This document shows positions 44,598 to 53,325 of a stretch of 64,000 nucleotides of DNA, in pieces. The notes under the pieces are model-generated. The model was not told where the DNA came from. It was given only the letters and a program-made list of their open reading frames with translations, and made no database searches. This stretch comes from Xylanibacillus composti (GTDB taxonomy: Bacteria; Bacillota; Bacilli; Paenibacillales; K13): contig NZ_BOVK01000003.1 in the NCBI RefSeq assembly GCF_018403685.1, positions 1 to 64,000 on the forward strand, in the 5' to 3' direction. A program made the translations under genes and the position numbers. Numbering within the stretch: position 1 is the first letter of the stretch; each line of letters starts with the position of its first letter.

Positions 44598-45032
44598 ATG
44601 TTTCAATCATTTGATATGTATATGAAGGATATGGTTCAACCGATGAGGGATGAACTGACCAATCTGGGCATCAAGGAATTGTTGACCCCCGAGGAAGTGG
44701 AAGAGGCGCTGACACAATCCAAGGGCACAGCGCTTGTTGTTGTGAATTCCGTATGCGGATGCGCAGCCGGCCAATGCCGCCCGGGCGTTGCCAAAGCGCT
44801 GCAGCATGACACCGTACCGGATCACCTGTTCACGGTATTCGCCGGACAGGAGAAGGAAGCGACAGCCAAGGCCCGCGAATACTTTGCGCCATACCCTCCG
44901 TCATCGCCTTCTATCGCCTTGATGAAGGATGGGGAATTGGTGCATTTCATCGAGCGGCACCAAATCGAAGACCGCTCCGCTGACGCGATTGCTGCGGAAC
45001 TGACAGCTGCTTTCGATCAGCACTGCAAGTAA
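44598..45032 (+). CDS. Bacilliredoxin BrxA/BrxB family
   Basis: 144 residues from ATG 44598 (GGAGGG 8 bp upstream). Thioredoxin-like fold with the Cys-Gly-Cys active site (VVVNSVCGCAAGQCRPG), as in YphP/YqiW. These proteins remove bacillithiol from S-bacillithiolated proteins, so a bacillithiol-producing cell is implied. The SSPSIALMKDGELVHFIERH block is typical. Confidence 0.95.
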   Translation: MFQSFDMYMKDMVQPMRDELTNLGIKELLTPEEVEEALTQSKGTALVVVNSVCGCAAGQCRPGVAKALQHDTVPDHLFTVFAGQEKEATAKAREYFAPYPPSSPSIALMKDGELVHFIERHQIEDRSADAIAAELTAAFDQHCK

Positions 45033-45128
45033 AACGAGCTTGAAGGGGAAGAAGGCCTGGCGGCAGGGCACTGTGGCGGATAAGCTTAAAACGCGATGAG
45101 TAGCCCTGAGCAGGCTTCGGCCATGTAT

Positions 45129-45166
45129 AAGCGCTGGTACTCCGATTAGGAGGATCAGCGCTTTTT
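45129..45166 (+). terminator. Terminator downstream of the bacilliredoxin gene
   Basis: AAGCGCTG...CTCC / GGAG...CAGCGCTT two-part stem followed by TTTTT. Confidence 0.8.
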
Positions 45167-45280
45167 GTCATGTCCGCTCAGTTGGCAGTCACTCGCTTGC
45201 TCCGCAGCGCCGATTCCGAAGCTCAGCCATACGAGCTAGTCTTGTTATCTCGTTCGTCGTCCCCTGTTGTAGTTAGAACA

Positions 45281-45449
45281 GAGCTCTTCGCTATCCCCGT
45301 AACTCAGCCAGAGGTTAGTGCGGTCCCCGGCTGTTCGCTATCCCCGTAACTCAGCCAGGGGTAAGTGAGGTCCCGAGCTCTTCGCTATCCCCGTAACTCA
45401 GCCAGAGGTTAGTGCGGTCCCCAGCTGTTCGCTATCCCCGTAACTCAGC
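45281..45449. repeat. 47-bp intergenic tandem repeat, about 3.5 copies
   Basis: The block TTCGCTATCCCCGTAACTCA recurs at 45287, 45334, 45381 and 45428, exactly 47 bp apart. Copies 1 and 3 agree almost fully; copy 2 has its own variant half, giving a 94-bp super-period; copy 4 is cut after 22 bp. It is not a CRISPR: there are no unique spacers. Confidence 0.92.
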
Positions 45450-45779
45450 TATTCTGAATTTACGCATGCCAGCGACTAACACTATCCCTTCTACGCAGCT
45501 ACTGTGCGCATTCATCCATCATGCATATTGCTGCCCCAACCCCGTGGCTCAGAAGCAAGAGAGCCGGATGTTTCGTTTCCTTGCTCGAATATTATATCGA
45601 ACTGATAGGCTCTCTCTGAGTAAGCAGGCATCTCTTGTGCAAGCAAGTGTGAGTGTGTCCAAGCTGAGCGAAGGGGATAGCCAACAAAAGGAGGTAAAAG
45701 ATTACCCAAGCTGCCGACGATGACGCCAAAATCCCCGAACTCGAAGGACTTCAAGGAATTTTAGAAGAATGAACCAGCT

Positions 45780-46400
45780 TCACCCTTCCTTATGGGCAGG
45801 GCAATATTTGCGCATATGCGCGATTGTCTCCTCGTCGCGAGGAGCCGAGCGCTTCTGCAGCGCTTGCTCGACTTCGCATCGGCGCTCAGGCTTCCAATTT
45901 TGGCCGAATTTGAATTTGGCGGTCAGCGAGTCGATTGTGATTTTGACAACTGCCGTGCCTTTCAGCTGCGGGACATAGTCAGGGTCGCTTACAGAAATGG
46001 GGGCATAGCCGCCTTCCTTTTGCAGTTTGTTCATCAGCGCGCCGAAGACCGATGCTTTTTCCTCCACATCCTCTATAAGAGATGCATGGCCGCGGATCAA
46101 TACCGATTTGAAAAATGCTGTAGCCGGACATGCCAGCTTGGGATCGCTAAAGTAGGAGGGGATCAAGGCGTATTCGTCTGCGACGGCGAATGATACTTTC
46201 TCGTTTGCGCGAAGGTCATGGATCTTTTGGCCAATGCGGCTGCCATGGAAGTAAATGTGGCCGTTATGGTAGACGAAATTGAGGGGAACGAGATAGGGCC
46301 AGCCGTCCTCGCCGTGCAGGCCCAGGATGCCGTAAGTCCTTTCTGCCAGAAATTCATTTACTTCGTGTTCATTCTTTTGTTCGAAGTCTTTTCTTCTCAT
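45780..46400 (-). CDS. Pyridoxamine 5'-phosphate oxidase-like flavin-binding protein
   Basis: 206 residues from ATG 46400 (GGAGG 8 bp upstream). Split-barrel fold: YGILGLHGEDGWPYLVPLNFVYHNGHIYFHG, followed by GQKIHDLRANEKVSFAV and FFKSVLIRGHASLIED. Such proteins bind FMN or heme; NimA-like members reduce nitro compounds. It is divergent from a MocR regulator, a common pairing in which the PLP-binding regulator controls the neighbour. Confidence 0.88.
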   Translation of the reverse strand: MRRKDFEQKNEHEVNEFLAERTYGILGLHGEDGWPYLVPLNFVYHNGHIYFHGSRIGQKIHDLRANEKVSFAVADEYALIPSYFSDPKLACPATAFFKSVLIRGHASLIEDVEEKASVFGALMNKLQKEGGYAPISVSDPDYVPQLKGTAVVKITIDSLTAKFKFGQNWKPERRCEVEQALQKRSAPRDEETIAHMRKYCPAHKEG

Positions 46401-46445
46401 GTGCATCGCCTCCGCGTTATTTTGATACATAGAATACGGGATAGA

Positions 46446-46474
46446 TTGACATGAAAAAAGATCCAATCTACATT
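46446..46474 (+). promoter_or_regulatory. MocR promoter with overlapping repeat (candidate MocR operator)
   Basis: TTGACA, a 17-bp spacer, then TACATT. The region to 46498 holds TCCAATCTAC and GACCAATTAGA, related direct copies, plus a TCTAC / GTAGA inverted pair, as expected for MocR autoregulation and control of the divergent gene. Confidence 0.5.
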
Positions 46475-46534
46475 ATTTTTAGTAGACCAATTAGATTCAA
46501 ACGCTGGGACATCGTGAATGAGGGAGGGGATGCG

Positions 46535-48043
46535 ATGGATTTTGTCATTCATTATCACCGTCATCGGGAAAAAGCGAAATCCGAGACGGAGGCGGTCTAT
46601 CAAGCGATTCGCGAAGCGATTATTCAAGGGACATTGAAGCGCGGGGTCCGTCTGCCTTCAACGCGGGAATTGGCGGTCGGCTTGGGGCTATCGCGGGGGA
46701 CGGTGAACCTTGTTTATGAGATGCTTGCCGCTGAAGGCTATGTCGAGGCCGCCGTCGGACGCGGCACATTCGTGGCTTATGACGTGGGGAAGTCGGTTTT
46801 CCCGGCAAGCGGCACCCATGCAGATGTGCCGCTGTCGGAATGGGGCAGACGTATGACCGAAGCTGCACCTCTCGCTCAGAGGGAAATCATGGCCAATACG
46901 GCATATGAAGGCGCAGATGCCAGTACGGAGCATGAAGCGGGAAAAAGTATGATTTCGTTCACGCTGCAAGGACCGGATATCAGCATGTTTCCGATGACGG
47001 AATGGAAGCGGGTGATGTATGCACAGGTGCGGGAGGTATACGGGCCCGGCCAAGCAGACGGCTGCGAGGCGGCCGGTTACCTGCCGCTGCGGGAGGCTAT
47101 TGCGCGCATGCTTGGACGCGCCAGAGGCATACAGGCAGACGCGCAGGATATTGCGATTGTGCATGGCTCCATGCAGGCGATCTTTCTGCTTGCGCAGCTT
47201 CTCCTGCAGTCTAGCGACCGTGCCATTGTAGAAGAACCGGGATATGGGGGGATCTACCGAGCTGTAAGGTCAACTGGGGCGGACATGGTTGCTGCGCCGG
47301 TAGATGAACAAGGCTTGGTGCCGAAGGACTGGGAAGCGAAGCTTCTGTTTGTTACAGCGGGTCGGCAGTTTCCAACGGGTGCGGTGCTGTCTATGGCGAG
47401 AAGGCAGCAGTTGCTTCGCTGGGCATCGCGCACACGCGCCTTTATTGTAGAGGATGATTATGACAGTGAATTCCGCTATAGGGGCAAGCCTGTCGAGCCG
47501 TTGAAGGCATTGGATACGGAAGGAAGAGTCGTCTACATTGGCAGCTTTTCGAAATCGATGCCTGCGGCTTTGCGTATAGGCTACGCGGTGCTGCCTCCAG
47601 GGCTGCGCCGGCCATTCGTGCAGGCGCAGCGGCTTGCGGAGCCCCATGCTTCGGGGTTGGCGGAGCAGCGGGCGCTTGCCGCCTTTCTTAATGAGGGGAG
47701 CTATGAGAAGCATCTGAGAAGAATGAAACGGATTTATGCGCGCAGACGCGAGCTGCTTCGCATGGAGTTGAACGACAGGCTCTCACAGCGCTTCAAGCTG
47801 TTCCCCGCCGATGCCGGCCTGCATCTGTTCGCCCGGTGGAACGGAAATGCGGATGAATATAAGCGGGTTCTCGCTGCCTGCAGACAGGCGGGAGTGGAAT
47901 GGACGGACGGAGCCGCCTATTATGTGACTGCCGGTCATCCGCCCGCTGCCTGCTTCGGCTTTGCGCATCTGCATGAAGAGCAAATCAGTCGGGGAGTGCA
48001 GCGAATCCAGCAGGTGCTGAATCGGATGGAATTACTCGATTAG
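46535..48043 (+). CDS. MocR-family PLP-dependent transcriptional regulator
   Basis: 502 residues from ATG 46535 (GGGAGGGG upstream). N-terminal GntR-type winged helix (YQAIREAIIQGTLKRGVRLP, STRELAVGLGLSRGTVNLVY) joined by a linker to a class-I aminotransferase-like domain with the PLP Lys in GSFSKSMPAALRIGY and Asp in VEDDYDSEFRY. MocR proteins sense PLP or amino compounds. It is divergent from the flavin oxidase-like gene and probably controls it. The last 4 bp overlap the convergent PHP gene. Confidence 0.94.
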   Translation: MDFVIHYHRHREKAKSETEAVYQAIREAIIQGTLKRGVRLPSTRELAVGLGLSRGTVNLVYEMLAAEGYVEAAVGRGTFVAYDVGKSVFPASGTHADVPLSEWGRRMTEAAPLAQREIMANTAYEGADASTEHEAGKSMISFTLQGPDISMFPMTEWKRVMYAQVREVYGPGQADGCEAAGYLPLREAIARMLGRARGIQADAQDIAIVHGSMQAIFLLAQLLLQSSDRAIVEEPGYGGIYRAVRSTGADMVAAPVDEQGLVPKDWEAKLLFVTAGRQFPTGAVLSMARRQQLLRWASRTRAFIVEDDYDSEFRYRGKPVEPLKALDTEGRVVYIGSFSKSMPAALRIGYAVLPPGLRRPFVQAQRLAEPHASGLAEQRALAAFLNEGSYEKHLRRMKRIYARRRELLRMELNDRLSQRFKLFPADAGLHLFARWNGNADEYKRVLAACRQAGVEWTDGAAYYVTAGHPPAACFGFAHLHEEQISRGVQRIQQVLNRMELLD

Positions 48044-48753
48044 CTCTTGGGGAAAAGAATTCGCTGCGTGCGCTCCATAATTTGCTCGGCACGTCGATTG
48101 CCCGCCAGCTTGCGTACGGCATCGTAGCCGCTGGACAGATTCGGCTTGCGCCGCACGTTGTGCGCGTCTGTGGCCAATACATGAACATAGTCGTTGGCCA
48201 GCAGCCATTCGGCGAACCGCCGCACTTCCTCGCCGTTATTGCCGTTCAGGCTGTCTGCCGTCACCTGTGTCCACATACCGGCCTGAATCAACTGCTCAAC
48301 AAGCTCGGGCTGTCTGCGGAAGAATACGTGGCGTTCCGGGTGGGGAACAATTGGGCGGGTGTTGCGACGTAAAAACCACTTGACCACTTCAAGGGTCTCC
48401 GGATTAAAGTCAGACCATCGCTGCTCCAGCAGCACATAGTTTTGAGCAGGATCCAGGTAGGAGAACTGGTCGGATTTTGCCTGATCGTAAATGAAAGCCT
48501 TGGATTCCAAGCGCACTTCGTTGCCGGGATGAATCGTCACGGCGATACCCTGGCGGTCCAGTTCCTGTTGCAGCTCCCGGACCTTGCGCTGCACACGCGC
48601 TGCCGTATTGCGGTAGGCCAATGTAAAATGGGGAGTCGCGACAATGTGGCGAATGCCGTCTTCAAAGGCGATTCGGGCCATCTCGACGGATTCCCGCATA
48701 TCACCCGCTCCGTCATCCAAATCGCTCAAAATATGGCAGTGTATGTCTATCAT
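48040..48753 (-). CDS. PHP-family tyrosine-protein phosphatase (YwqE/CpsB-like)
   Basis: 237 residues, metal-dependent PHP fold: MIDIHCHILSDLDDGAGD at the start, HIVATPHFT, a Glu in HPGNEVRLE, PIVPHPERH, and ATDAHNVRRKP near the end. It removes phosphate from bacterial tyrosine kinases and capsule enzymes. No kinase gene is adjacent. GAGGAGAG precedes ATG 48753. Confidence 0.94.
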   Translation of the reverse strand: MIDIHCHILSDLDDGAGDMRESVEMARIAFEDGIRHIVATPHFTLAYRNTAARVQRKVRELQQELDRQGIAVTIHPGNEVRLESKAFIYDQAKSDQFSYLDPAQNYVLLEQRWSDFNPETLEVVKWFLRRNTRPIVPHPERHVFFRRQPELVEQLIQAGMWTQVTADSLNGNNGEEVRRFAEWLLANDYVHVLATDAHNVRRKPNLSSGYDAVRKLAGNRRAEQIMERTQRILFPKS

Positions 48754-48896
48754 CGGCGTCTCTCTCTCCTCTCTTTAGCCCATACGATAGCAAAGGATTC
48801 GGTAAAAAGCCAGAAGTGTTGTATAATAAGAGCAAGATGTCAGGTTAGTTCACAAGTAGGTTGAAGAGAGCATACGGAAAAGGATGTGCGAAAGCG

Positions 48897-49706
48897 ATGA
48901 GTTTGCAAAAGGAGATTATTGCAGAGCTTGGCGTGAAGCCGGAGATTGATGTAGAGGAAGAGATTCGCAGACGGGTTGATTTTTTGAAGTCCTATGTGAA
49001 AAAGTCGGGAACGACAGGGCTCCTCATTGCCATTAGCGGCGGCATTGACAGTGCAGTTACTGCAGCGCTGTGCAAGAAAGCCACCGACGAGCTGTCCGAA
49101 GAAAGCGGCATGGACTACCGCACTTTGGGTGTGTTCCAGCCTTACGGCAAGCAGGAGGACATCGAGGACAGCTACGCGGCAGCCCGTGCGATTGGATTGA
49201 AGTATACGGTGGAGACAAATATCGAGGAAGCCGTTAACGAGATTGCGCTGGAGACAGAATATGCGCTCAAATCGATCGGGGTGCACCGTCATGTGAGTAT
49301 TCCCGGCAAGGGCAATATCAAGGCGCGTACGAGAATGGTCATCCAATATGCTCTTGCTTTCGAGCAGAACCTGCTCGTTGTCGGCACCGATCATGCGTCC
49401 GAAGCGATCACCGGATTTTTCACCAAGTACGGGGACGGCGCTGTCGACGTAACACCGCTCAGCTCGCTTAACAAGCGGCAAGTGCGGATGCTGGCGGCAT
49501 CGCTTGGCGTTCCGAAGTCCATCCTGGACAAAGCGCCCACGGCCGGACTGTGGGAAGGGCAAACGGACGAGGCGGAGCTCGGCATTACTTATGAGGCCAA
49601 CAGCGATTATTTGGAAGGGAAGGATATTGATCCGGCAGTCCGGGAAAAGCTGGAAAAGCAATACCTGAAAACCGCTCACAAACGTTCGCCGATCCCGGGA
49701 ATTTAA
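48897..49706 (+). CDS. nadE: NAD+ synthetase (ammonia-dependent)
   Basis: 269 residues from ATG 48897. ATP pyrophosphatase loop SGGIDSAVTAALC, GKGNIKARTRMVIQYALAF, VVGTDHASEAITGFFTKYGD, LNKRQVRMLAASLGVP and the closing AHKRSPIP, all typical of the short Bacillus-type enzyme lacking the glutaminase domain. It amidates nicotinate adenine dinucleotide to NAD+. TATAAT at 48822 is a promoter candidate. Its stop overlaps the convergent LigD polymerase gene by 4 bp. Confidence 0.96.
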   Translation: MSLQKEIIAELGVKPEIDVEEEIRRRVDFLKSYVKKSGTTGLLIAISGGIDSAVTAALCKKATDELSEESGMDYRTLGVFQPYGKQEDIEDSYAAARAIGLKYTVETNIEEAVNEIALETEYALKSIGVHRHVSIPGKGNIKARTRMVIQYALAFEQNLLVVGTDHASEAITGFFTKYGDGAVDVTPLSSLNKRQVRMLAASLGVPKSILDKAPTAGLWEGQTDEAELGITYEANSDYLEGKDIDPAVREKLEKQYLKTAHKRSPIPGI

Positions 49707-50608
49707 GTCAGCCGCCGCTTCTCCAGAAAGGCGAGCACTTCATCCAGGCGTTGCTTGGGGCAAGCGGCGATGAGGTCTCCATGCCGGCGCAGGCGCTCTC
49801 CGATATTGCTCAGATTGTACTGCGAGGGTTCGAACGGATACACGTCGCGCAGCTCCTCCCAGCGGAGCGGTGTGGAAACCGGCGCTCCCTTGCGCGCCCT
49901 GGGCGTATAGGGCGAGGAGAGCGTCTTGCCGGGCCAGTGCTGCAAGTAGTCGAAGTAGATGCGGTCGCCGCGGTCTTTTTTGAACCGTTCAATGGTAAAT
50001 AGCTGCGGGTGCTGCTGGACCGCAAAGGTTGCAACAAATTTGCCAATGGCGCGGAGCTGTTCGAACGTGTAGCCGGGTTGGATCGGAATGTACAGTTGAA
50101 TGCCGGTAGCCCCGGACGTTTTTGGCACAGCCTCGATTTGCAGGGAGTGCAGGATGTCGCCAATGATGACTGCTGCCTCCGCCATCCTCGGATCATACTC
50201 CAGACTCGGGTCCAGATCAATGACCCACTCGCAAGGCAGCGTGCTGCCCACCTCATGGAAGGAGGGGTGGAATTCCAGACACGCCAAATTCCCCAGCCAC
50301 AGCAGGACCGGCAATGATTCCAAAACGACATAATGCGTATCCTCGAGCCTCTCGACACGTACATAATCGGGCGTAGGCTCCGGGGCGTTCTTCTGATAGA
50401 ATGATTTGCCCAGGGCGCCGTCCGGAAAGCGTATGGTGGTCAAATATCGATTGCGGCAGTAACGGAGCAAATAAGGGGCCAGCTCCGCCAGCTTTTGCAA
50501 AAACTGCGCTTTGTCTATGCGCGGCTCCTCCCACATCAGCTTATTGGGATTGGATACGGCTACTTCGCAGCCTTCTACCTGGATCGTGCCTTTACTTGCA
50601 GCCGGCAT
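49703..50608 (-). CDS. ligD: LigD-type NHEJ polymerase (primase-polymerase) domain protein
   Basis: 301 residues from ATG 50608 (GAGGAGG 8 bp upstream). AEP primase fold: NPNKLMW, LLRYCRNRYLTTIRFPDG, LACLEFHPS, WVIDLDPS with the two metal Asp, and DRIYFDYLQHWPGKT with the third. The usual TSGxxGLH block reads TSGATGIQL, so Gln replaces the His used in Pseudomonas LigD. It adds nucleotides at break ends during non-homologous end joining. It is encoded separately from the ligase, which is divergent 130 bp away. Confidence 0.93.
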   Translation of the reverse strand: MPAASKGTIQVEGCEVAVSNPNKLMWEEPRIDKAQFLQKLAELAPYLLRYCRNRYLTTIRFPDGALGKSFYQKNAPEPTPDYVRVERLEDTHYVVLESLPVLLWLGNLACLEFHPSFHEVGSTLPCEWVIDLDPSLEYDPRMAEAAVIIGDILHSLQIEAVPKTSGATGIQLYIPIQPGYTFEQLRAIGKFVATFAVQQHPQLFTIERFKKDRGDRIYFDYLQHWPGKTLSSPYTPRARKGAPVSTPLRWEELRDVYPFEPSQYNLSNIGERLRRHGDLIAACPKQRLDEVLAFLEKRRLT

Positions 50609-50738
50609 TATCATCGCCTCCTCGACTATTCCCATTTTGCTTGATCTTGCGGATAAATATGCAGTCTCAAGCGTGAACCGCGTGCATATTGGGGATACTG
50701 GCCAATAGAAATCCAACATGGTGACGTGAGGAGACGAA

Positions 50739-51674
50739 ATGAAACTACAACCTGTCATTCCCTTTGAGCCGGTATCGGCTGATCAACCGCCGCAAGCGGG
50801 CAAGTGGGCAGCCCAGATCAAGTGGGATGGGGTCAGAATGCTGGCCTACTGGGATGGAGAGGAACTCAGGCTGATCAATCGCAAGCTGAATGATCGCACG
50901 ATCCAATATCCCGAATTGCACGATCCCGAGTCGTATTGCAAAGCGAGCTCTTTTATATTGGATGGCGAAATTATCGCCTTCAATCATCAGCGCCCGTCCT
51001 TCGCAGAAGTCATGAAGCGGGACAGTCTGCGCAAGCAGCAGAGCATTGAACGTGCAGTCAAGCAAGTTCCCATCGTCTATATGGTCTATGACATTCTGTA
51101 CTGCAACGGCAGCTGGGTTACCAGCCAAAAGCTTGCCGACAGGCAGAAGCTGCTCAAGGAAGTGCTTATCCCGGGCGAGCGGGTGCAGCTGGTGCAAAAC
51201 TACTATGATCCGGAGCTGCTTCTGAAAATTATGAGGCAGCATCAGATGGAAGGGATCGTATGCAAAGATCTGGACAGCACGTATGCGCTTAACGGAAAGG
51301 ACGACCGTTGGCAGAAGACGAAGCTGTATGCGGACCTGCACGCTGTAATCGGGGGCGCAACGTTCCGCGGCAACGTGGTCAATGCCTTGCTGCTGGGGGT
51401 TTATGAGCAAGGCCGGCTTCGTTATATCGGCCATGCCGGAACCGGCAAGCTTGGCGTTGCCGATTGGCGGGACATTACCGAGCGAATCCGGCCGATGATC
51501 ATAGCGGAGAGCCCATTTGCCAACGAGCCGGAGCGCAGCAAGGATGCGGTGTGGGTGCGGCCCGAGCTCTGCGTCAAGGTGCAGTTTCTGGAGTGGACGC
51601 CAGGGGGGACAATGCGCCAGCCGAGCATCCAGGCTTTCGTGGATACGCCGGCCGCGCAGTGTACGCTATCCTGA
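50739..51674 (+). CDS. ATP-dependent DNA ligase of the NHEJ system
   Basis: 311 residues: adenylation domain with nucleotidyl Lys in IKWDGVRMLAYW (motif I, KxDG), motif III VYMVYDIL, motif IV MEGIVCKD, motif V WQKTKLY, and an OB-fold domain ending FLEWTPGGTMRQPSIQ. It seals breaks with Ku and the LigD-type polymerase. In B. subtilis ligase and polymerase are one chain; here they are split and divergent. GAGGAGACG is upstream. Confidence 0.94.
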   Translation: MKLQPVIPFEPVSADQPPQAGKWAAQIKWDGVRMLAYWDGEELRLINRKLNDRTIQYPELHDPESYCKASSFILDGEIIAFNHQRPSFAEVMKRDSLRKQQSIERAVKQVPIVYMVYDILYCNGSWVTSQKLADRQKLLKEVLIPGERVQLVQNYYDPELLLKIMRQHQMEGIVCKDLDSTYALNGKDDRWQKTKLYADLHAVIGGATFRGNVVNALLLGVYEQGRLRYIGHAGTGKLGVADWRDITERIRPMIIAESPFANEPERSKDAVWVRPELCVKVQFLEWTPGGTMRQPSIQAFVDTPAAQCTLS

Positions 51675-51700
51675 CGCTGACCGGGAATCGGCGTCAGGAT
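51668..51700. terminator. Hairpin between the ligase and Ku genes
   Basis: ATCCTGACGC pairs with GCGTCAGGAT. It contains the ends of both convergent genes. The 3' T run is short, so efficiency is uncertain. Confidence 0.6.
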
Positions 51701-52602
51701 TCCTTCTTGGCCTTGCCCTTGGTTGCGCGCTTCTTGGCAGCCGGCTTGGCTTCCTCCGCGCCGGCCGCTTGCTTCGCTTCCTCCTTCTTGCCCGCTGCCG
51801 ATTTGCGCTTGCGCGCCGGCGCCTCGCCGGGATCGGTCTGCACAGCAGCCAAGCTGGCCTGCAGTGCTGCCATTAGATCCGCCACATTGGCTGTAGGCTG
51901 CTGCGGCGCTGTCTGTACCTCTTCGCCCGCAATTTTTTGCTGAATGGCTTCCATTGTGCGCTGTCTTGTCTCATCCTGATACTTTTCCGGCTCGAACGGA
52001 ACGGTCAGCTGATCGATCAGCATTTTGGCCATGGTCAGCTCTTTTTCGTCCACGTTTGGTTTTTCCGGCAGGTTCGGCACCTGGGCAACGGGGCGAATTT
52101 CATCGGGGTAAAAGATCGTTTCCATCGCCAGACAGCCTTCAACAACGCGAATGGCGGCCAGGCTGCTTTTGGAACGGATGGAGACTTGGGCGATCCCGAT
52201 TTTTCCGGATTCGCGAAGAGCCTGCAGCAACAGGCTGTAGGCGTTCGATCCTGTGTCGCCGGGGGCGAGATAGTACGTTTTTTGGAAATAGACCGGATCA
52301 ATCTCGGCGATATCTACGAAGTCCAGGATTTTGATCTCTTTATTGACCTCGCCATTCAGCGCATTCAGCTCTTCTTTGCTGAACAGCACAAAATGCCCCT
52401 TTTCATACTCGTATCCCTTCACGATATCTTCCCATACCACATCGGTATCGCAAGTGGCGCATCGGCGCACATAGCCCACGGGAGTTCCGCATGGCTGATG
52501 GATCATGCGCATGGAAATATCTTTGTCCTCGGTAGCCGAGAACATCTTCACAGGCACATGAACCAGCCCGAAGCTGACAGCGCCTTTCCAAATCGTATGC
52601 AT
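51694..52602 (-). CDS. ku: Ku DNA end-binding protein
   Basis: 302 residues from ATG 52602. Bacterial Ku core: WKGAVSFGLVHVPVKMFSAT, CGTPVGYVRRC, YLAPGDTGSNAYSLLLQALRE, IGIAQVSIRSK. The C-terminal ~50 residues are a Lys/Ala-rich tail (KRKSAAGKKEE, KKRATKGKAKK) of the kind that binds DNA. It forms the ring on broken ends and recruits the ligase and polymerase next to it; in Bacillus relatives the set protects spores and stationary cells. Confidence 0.96.
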   Translation of the reverse strand: MHTIWKGAVSFGLVHVPVKMFSATEDKDISMRMIHQPCGTPVGYVRRCATCDTDVVWEDIVKGYEYEKGHFVLFSKEELNALNGEVNKEIKILDFVDIAEIDPVYFQKTYYLAPGDTGSNAYSLLLQALRESGKIGIAQVSIRSKSSLAAIRVVEGCLAMETIFYPDEIRPVAQVPNLPEKPNVDEKELTMAKMLIDQLTVPFEPEKYQDETRQRTMEAIQQKIAGEEVQTAPQQPTANVADLMAALQASLAAVQTDPGEAPARKRKSAAGKKEEAKQAAGAEEAKPAAKKRATKGKAKKES

Positions 52603-52745
52603 GCCACATTCACCGCCTTCCTTCAAATTCTTTATGCAATAGGATGCGCTTGTTCGATCTGCTTATCCAGTATAGAAATATGTGCAAATGCGCAAAGTAT
52701 ACGTGATAACCATTCCCAAATCATCGAATAACGGAGGCACGGACG

Positions 52746-52958
52746 ATGGCTGAACAGCAAAAGGGCGATTCGCTTTACGAAAGTCGGGACGATGCGTTAA
52801 TGGATGAGGACCGCATGGTGAATGAAGGACTCGGCGGCGGTACGGTCAGCGCGCAGAACGGACTGATCGGGGAGACGACGACCGATACGATGGACGAGCC
52901 GAACTCCGTGCTCGCCCAGATCAATCGATCGTTTGAACAGCCTGAATACAGATCGTGA
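52746..52958 (+). CDS. Small acidic protein of unknown function
   Basis: 70 residues from ATG 52746, with GGAGG 8 bp upstream. Acidic, polar, probably disordered: YESRDDALMDEDRMVNEGLG and TTTDTMDEPNSVLAQ. No signal or membrane segment. It precedes sspH by 37 bp and may share its forespore expression. Confidence 0.65.
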   Translation: MAEQQKGDSLYESRDDALMDEDRMVNEGLGGGTVSAQNGLIGETTTDTMDEPNSVLAQINRSFEQPEYRS

Positions 52959-52995
52959 TGCAGTGATTTGCAGCAGAGAAAGGAGACAATGCAGA

Positions 52996-53175
52996 TTGGA
53001 TACGAAGAGAGCTAAGGAAATTTTGAATTCGGTCAACAAGGTGAACGTAGCTTTTGAAGGCGATTCGGTATGGATTGACAGTGTGGATGAAGTGAATGGG
53101 GTCGCTGACATCCATGTGGAGCACAACGAAGAGAAGCGGCGCACCGTTCCTGTGGAAGAGCTGCAAGAGCTTTGA
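52996..53175 (+). CDS. sspH: H-type small acid-soluble spore protein
   Basis: 59 residues starting from TTG 52996 (AGGAG 10 bp upstream). SspH pattern: LDTKRAKEILNS, a VNVAFEGDSVWIDSVDE core, and RRTVPVEELQE near the end. It binds or protects components in the forespore core. Its presence shows that the organism makes endospores, and its place next to Ku fits DNA protection and repair in spores. Confidence 0.93.
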   Translation: MDTKRAKEILNSVNKVNVAFEGDSVWIDSVDEVNGVADIHVEHNEEKRRTVPVEELQEL

Positions 53176-53215
53176 TCCCCATTCCCGTCTTTGGCATGCA
53201 TCATCCGCATGACAG

Positions 53216-53256
53216 CTCCCGAACCTGGCTGCCTTGGCTAGGGCGGGGGTTTTTTG
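53216..53256 (+). terminator. Terminator after sspH
   Basis: CCCG...CCTGGC / GGCTAGG...CGGG stem around TGCCT, followed by a T run. Confidence 0.7.
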
Positions 53257-53259
53257 TGT

Positions 53260-53288
53260 TTGCCCGTTGGCTAGGTGAGCGCTATAAT
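53260..53288 (+). promoter_or_regulatory. SigA promoter of the t6A gene cluster
   Basis: TTGCCC, a 17-bp spacer and a perfect TATAAT (53283-53288), 38 bp before the TsaE-TsaB start. Confidence 0.65.
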
Positions 53289-53325
53289 TAAGAAATTAAT
53301 GAAGGACAAGGGAGTTCGCTATATT

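Larger units (their letters stand above)
45033..45779. other. 747-bp gene-free region with terminator and tandem repeat
   Basis: It holds a terminator (45129-45166), a 47-bp tandem repeat (45281-45449) and ~330 bp of unassigned sequence. Open frames across the repeat on the plus strand and at 45512-45754 on the minus strand lack ribosome sites and family resemblance. Composition differs from coding DNA. Confidence 0.6.

Noticed and set aside
45281-45449. CRISPR array
   Set aside because: Copies follow each other without unique spacers, only 3.5 copies are present, and no cas gene is nearby.
45412-45754. Short open frames (45412-45723 plus, 45512-45754 minus)
   Set aside because: Neither has a ribosome site or a recognisable product, and the first runs through the tandem repeat.
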